Part shown: positions 60,975 through 64,000 of the stretch, one piece after another
Layout: each line of letters starts with the position of its first letter
Numbering within the stretch: position 1 is the stretch's first letter
NCBI GenBank assembly: GCA_027306755.1
Contig: DAHUZE010000058.1
Span: 1 to 64,000 of the forward strand
Source: Acidimicrobiaceae bacterium
GTDB lineage: Bacteria > Actinomycetota > Acidimicrobiia > Acidimicrobiales > RAAP-2
DNA length: 64,000 bases
Reading direction: 5' to 3'
Program-made: the position numbers and the translations under genes
Notes under the pieces: generated by a model
Databases searched by the model: none
Told to the model about the DNA's origin: nothing
What the model saw: only the letters and a program-made list of their open reading frames with translations

Positions 60975-63056
60975 ATGGTGAACCGCTTGGCAGGGTCCGC
61001 CAGCCCCTATCTCCGCCAGCATGCCGGCAACCCGGTGGACTGGTACCCGTGGGGCGACGAGGCCCGGTCCGTGGCCCGGAGCGAGGACAAGCCCCTCTTC
61101 GTCTCGATCGGCTACGCGGCCTGCCACTGGTGCCATGTCATGGCCCATGAGAGCTTCGAGGACGCCGAGACGGCGGCGGACCTGGCACGCTCCTTCGTGT
61201 CGGTCAAGGTGGACCGTGAAGAGCGCCCAGACCTCGATGCGGTCTACATGGCTGCGGTGCAGGCCATGACCGGAGGCGGCGGCTGGCCGATGTCGGTGTT
61301 CTGCACCCCCGACGGCAGGCCGTTCCTGGCCGGCACGTACTTCCCCCCCGCAGACCGGCACGGCCTGCCGTCGTTCCGGCGGGTCCTGGAGTCGGTGGCG
61401 TCCGCGTGGCACGACCGGCGTGACGAGGTCGAGTCCCAGGCCGACGCCGTGGCCGCCGCCGTAGCCCGTGACGCCTTGGCGATCGACCGGCTCGGCGCCG
61501 CCCCCGATGCGCCCACCGAGGTGGCATGGCCGTCCGCGCTGGCATCGCTCGTCGCGACACTGGAGCGGCGGTTCGACGAGACGTGGGGCGGGTTCGGCCC
61601 GGCGCCGAAGTTCCCCCGCCCAACGCTGGTGGAGCTGTGCCTGCGCCACCACGCCCGGAGCGGCTCCGTCTCGTCGCGGTCCATGGCGGAGCGCACGCTG
61701 GACGCCATGGCTGCCGGGGGGATCTACGACCATCTGGAGGGCGGGTTCGCCCGGTACGCCACCGACGCCCGGTGGCTGGTCCCCCACTTCGAGAAGATGC
61801 TCACCGACCAGGCACTCCTGGCCCGCGCCTACCTCCACGCCTGGCAGGCGACCGCGCGGACCGACTACCTCCAGGTGGCCACGGAGACGATCGACGTCAC
61901 GCTCGAGGCGATGGCCGTTCCCGGCGGCGGCCTGTGCGCCTCCCTGGACGCCGACGCAGCCGGAGTCGAGGGCGGACACGCCACCTGGACCCCGGCGGAG
62001 GTCCGGGCGGCGCTGGCAGGCGCCGGGCTGGCGGGGGCGGCGCTGGCCGGCGCGGCGCTGGCCGGCGCGGCCTTGTCCGACGCCGCCGCGGCGGCCTGCG
62101 CCTGGTACGGGATCACGCCGGCAGGGAACTGGGAGGGTCGGAGCATTCCCCACCGCCCGCTCGGAGCCCCCTTGGAGCGCCCACCGGTGATCGAGGCGGC
62201 ACGGCTTGCCCTGCTCGAGGCGCGGCGGCGGCGCCCCCAGCCGGGCCGGGACGACAAGGTGCTGACCGAGTGGAACGCCATGTTCGCCGCGACGCTGGCC
62301 GAAGCGGCGGCAGCCTGCCGCTCCGATCGCTGGCGTCAGGCGGCGGTGGACCTGGTCGAGACGCTCTTCGAACGCAACCGGCGCCCCGACGGGCGATGGC
62401 TCCGGGTGTCGGCGGACGGCGCCGGGGGCGCCGGCGTCCCGGCGTTCGCGGCGGACTACGCCTGGGTGGTCGAGTGCTGCACCCGTATGGCCGAGTTGAC
62501 GGGGGAGGCCCTCTGGACCGATCGGGCCGAGGAGGTGGCCGGTTCGCTCCTGGACCTGTTCTGGGACGGGGACGGGGGCGGGGTGTTCACCATCGGAGCC
62601 GACGCCGAGCAGCTGATCGTCCGGGCCAAGGACGCCGTGGACGGTGCCGTGCCCTCCGCGAACGCCGCGGCGGCCACGGCACTGCTGCGCTTGGCCGCCC
62701 TCACCGGCAACGGACGCTGGCGGGACGCGGGCGAGCGCATCGTCCAGGTCGCCACGCCCCTGCTGGCCACGCAGCCTCTTGCCGTTGCCGAGCTCTTGCC
62801 GGCCCTGGCCATGCTGGAGGAGGGGGCCGAGCTTGTCGTTCCCGGCGACCGTCCGGACCTGCTCGGGGTCGCCCACCGGCACTGGCTGCCCGCCGCCGTG
62901 GTGGCCTGGGGAGAGCGCCGGCCGAACCCACTGTGGGAGGGCAAGGAGGACGGCGTCGCGTACCTGTGCCACGGCTTCGCATGCCGTGAGCCGGCCCGGA
63001 CCGTCCACGACCTGGAAGGTCAGCTCGCTGCCCTCTCCGTCGGGGCCGCTCGCTAG
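60975..63056 (+). CDS. Thioredoxin-domain DUF255 (YyaL/SPATA20-like) protein
   Basis: [28 protein letters not shown]...[18 protein letters not shown]. Confidence 0.95.
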   Translation: MVNRLAGSASPYLRQHAGNPVDWYPWGDEARSVARSEDKPLFVSIGYAACHWCHVMAHESFEDAETAADLARSFVSVKVDREERPDLDAVYMAAVQAMTGGGGWPMSVFCTPDGRPFLAGTYFPPADRHGLPSFRRVLESVASAWHDRRDEVESQADAVAAAVARDALAIDRLGAAPDAPTEVAWPSALASLVATLERRFDETWGGFGPAPKFPRPTLVELCLRHHARSGSVSSRSMAERTLDAMAAGGIYDHLEGGFARYATDARWLVPHFEKMLTDQALLARAYLHAWQATARTDYLQVATETIDVTLEAMAVPGGGLCASLDADAAGVEGGHATWTPAEVRAALAGAGLAGAALAGAALAGAALSDAAAAACAWYGITPAGNWEGRSIPHRPLGAPLERPPVIEAARLALLEARRRRPQPGRDDKVLTEWNAMFAATLAEAAAACRSDRWRQAAVDLVETLFERNRRPDGRWLRVSADGAGGAGVPAFAADYAWVVECCTRMAELTGEALWTDRAEEVAGSLLDLFWDGDGGGVFTIGADAEQLIVRAKDAVDGAVPSANAAAATALLRLAALTGNGRWRDAGERIVQVATPLLATQPLAVAELLPALAMLEEGAELVVPGDRPDLLGVAHRHWLPAAVVAWGERRPNPLWEGKEDGVAYLCHGFACREPARTVHDLEGQLAALSVGAAR
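62011..62070. repeat. 15-bp tandem repeat x4 (cgctggccggcgcgg) inside the DUF255 gene
   Basis: Encodes [20 protein letters not shown]. Confidence 0.9.
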
Positions 63057-63066
63057 TCTCTCTGCG

Positions 63067-64000
63067 GTGCGCAGCTCGAGACGTCAGGCGAGGCACGCGT
63101 CCACACAGGGGCGGCGAGAGGGCGGCGCCGGCGCCCTTGCTCCGGCCACAGCCACCCCCATCGCCCGGTACCGGAGCCCCACCGGCGTGGCCCTCGACGA
63201 TGCAGGCTACCCGCCGCTCCCCGGCGGAGAGCCTGCAGACGGCCTGGAAGGCCTGCCCTTGCCTGAGGAATCCCTGGACGACGCGCCGCAAGCCGAGCAC
63301 CCCCTCGCGTCAGAGCAGCCGCTCCAGTCCGGGCGGGCGGTCCTGCGGGGCGTGGCCAAGCGCGACCGGACCCTGGTGGTGGGCGGCGCGAGCCTGCGGT
63401 TGCTGGTCCTGGCCAGCACGGACGAGGACACCGTTGCAGTAGACCTGGCCTCCGGCGCCGTCCTCCGCCTGCGCATCCCCTGGCCCGATGGCCACGAGCC
63501 CGACCTGTCGCCGTTTGGCGTGGTGGAGGCGACGCTGGCCGAAGATCCCGAGCGGGACGACCTGGCACAGCCTGAAGCGGCCACGGTGGCCTCCCTGCCC
63601 CGCCACGTCGGCAGCCTGCGTGGGTGGCGGGTGCACCGGTTGCTGAGCCGGCTGGCCACGGCGCCCGACGGCCCCCTCCTCGGTTTCCCCGGACCCTCGG
63701 CGCCTTACTGGGAGTTCCGGGGCTTCCGGCCTTCGGTGGCATTGATCCGACCGGCCCGGGGACCCCAGCTCATCCGGCGCCCCGTCGACGGCTCGACCTG
63801 GGTCCGCTTCGGGCTCCAGCGCGACGACGTGTGGCTGCCGGTGGAGGACCTCCGGACGTGCCGCTCGCTCGATGCGTCCCGGCAGCAGCGGCTGCACGGC
63901 AAGGCCCTCACGACGGCCCTGGGGTTCGCCCCCCACTACCTGCTGGTTGCCGTGAGCAGCCCCCGCCAGGGCCACTGCTACAAGATCTGCGTGGGGATCC
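63067..64000 (+). CDS. Hypothetical protein, truncated by window end (not in the ORF track)
   Basis: GTG at 63067 opens 311 codons without stop: VRSSRRQARHAST...SGRAVLRGVAKRDRTLVVGGASLRLLVLASTDEDTVAVDLASGAVLRLRIPWPDGHEPDLSPFGVVEATLAED... Confidence 0.75.
   Translation, partial: MRSSRRQARHASTQGRREGGAGALAPATATPIARYRSPTGVALDDAGYPPLPGGEPADGLEGLPLPEESLDDAPQAEHPLASEQPLQSGRAVLRGVAKRDRTLVVGGASLRLLVLASTDEDTVAVDLASGAVLRLRIPWPDGHEPDLSPFGVVEATLAEDPERDDLAQPEAATVASLPRHVGSLRGWRVHRLLSRLATAPDGPLLGFPGPSAPYWEFRGFRPSVALIRPARGPQLIRRPVDGSTWVRFGLQRDDVWLPVEDLRTCRSLDASRQQRLHGKALTTALGFAPHYLLVAVSSPRQGHCYKICVGI

Noticed and set aside
62011-62070. Pentapeptide-repeat (Qnr-like) domain
   Set aside because: Only four ALAGA units, alanine/glycine only, inside an unrelated conserved enzyme; slippage is simpler.
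60903-63008. 701-aa minus ORF opposite DUF255 gene
   Set aside because: Shadow ORF; the plus-strand frame has clear conserved thioredoxin/DUF255 motifs.

Overview
This 64-kb window is a high-GC, gene-dense housekeeping region of an actinobacterial chromosome. The partial 16S and the gene order suggest an Acidimicrobiia-like lineage. It contains the 5' end of a 16S rRNA on the minus strand with a recognisable rrn promoter, then an amine/GABA-type catabolic cluster (FAD oxidase, class III aminotransferase, Lrp regulator, aldehyde dehydrogenase, alanine dehydrogenase). After that comes a long, mostly minus-strand train of biosynthetic and translation genes: arg, pheST, rplT-rpmI-infC, hisG, rib, fmt-def-priA-metK-coaBC-rpoZ-gmk-mihF, pyr/car, nusB-efp and aro. 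It ends with tyrS, a men cluster, a DUF255 gene and an unlisted truncated ORF. I see no mobile element, CRISPR array, phage, tRNA or classical defence/BGC system. The best second-look signals are subtle. (1) Several conserved genes (gmk, fmt, a TrmH/SpoU methyltransferase, priA) have no usable ATG/GTG/TTG start in the right place; three of them fit CUG starts in CTGA stop-start overlaps. infC appears to start at AUA. (2) Short in-frame tandem repeats recur inside otherwise conserved enzymes. (3) A 38-bp duplication of the pyrB/pyrC junction leaves a coupled 13-codon mini-ORF. (4) argC has an ARG box over a near-leaderless promoter, and several other genes have TANNNT -10 motifs 6-8 nt before the start codon.
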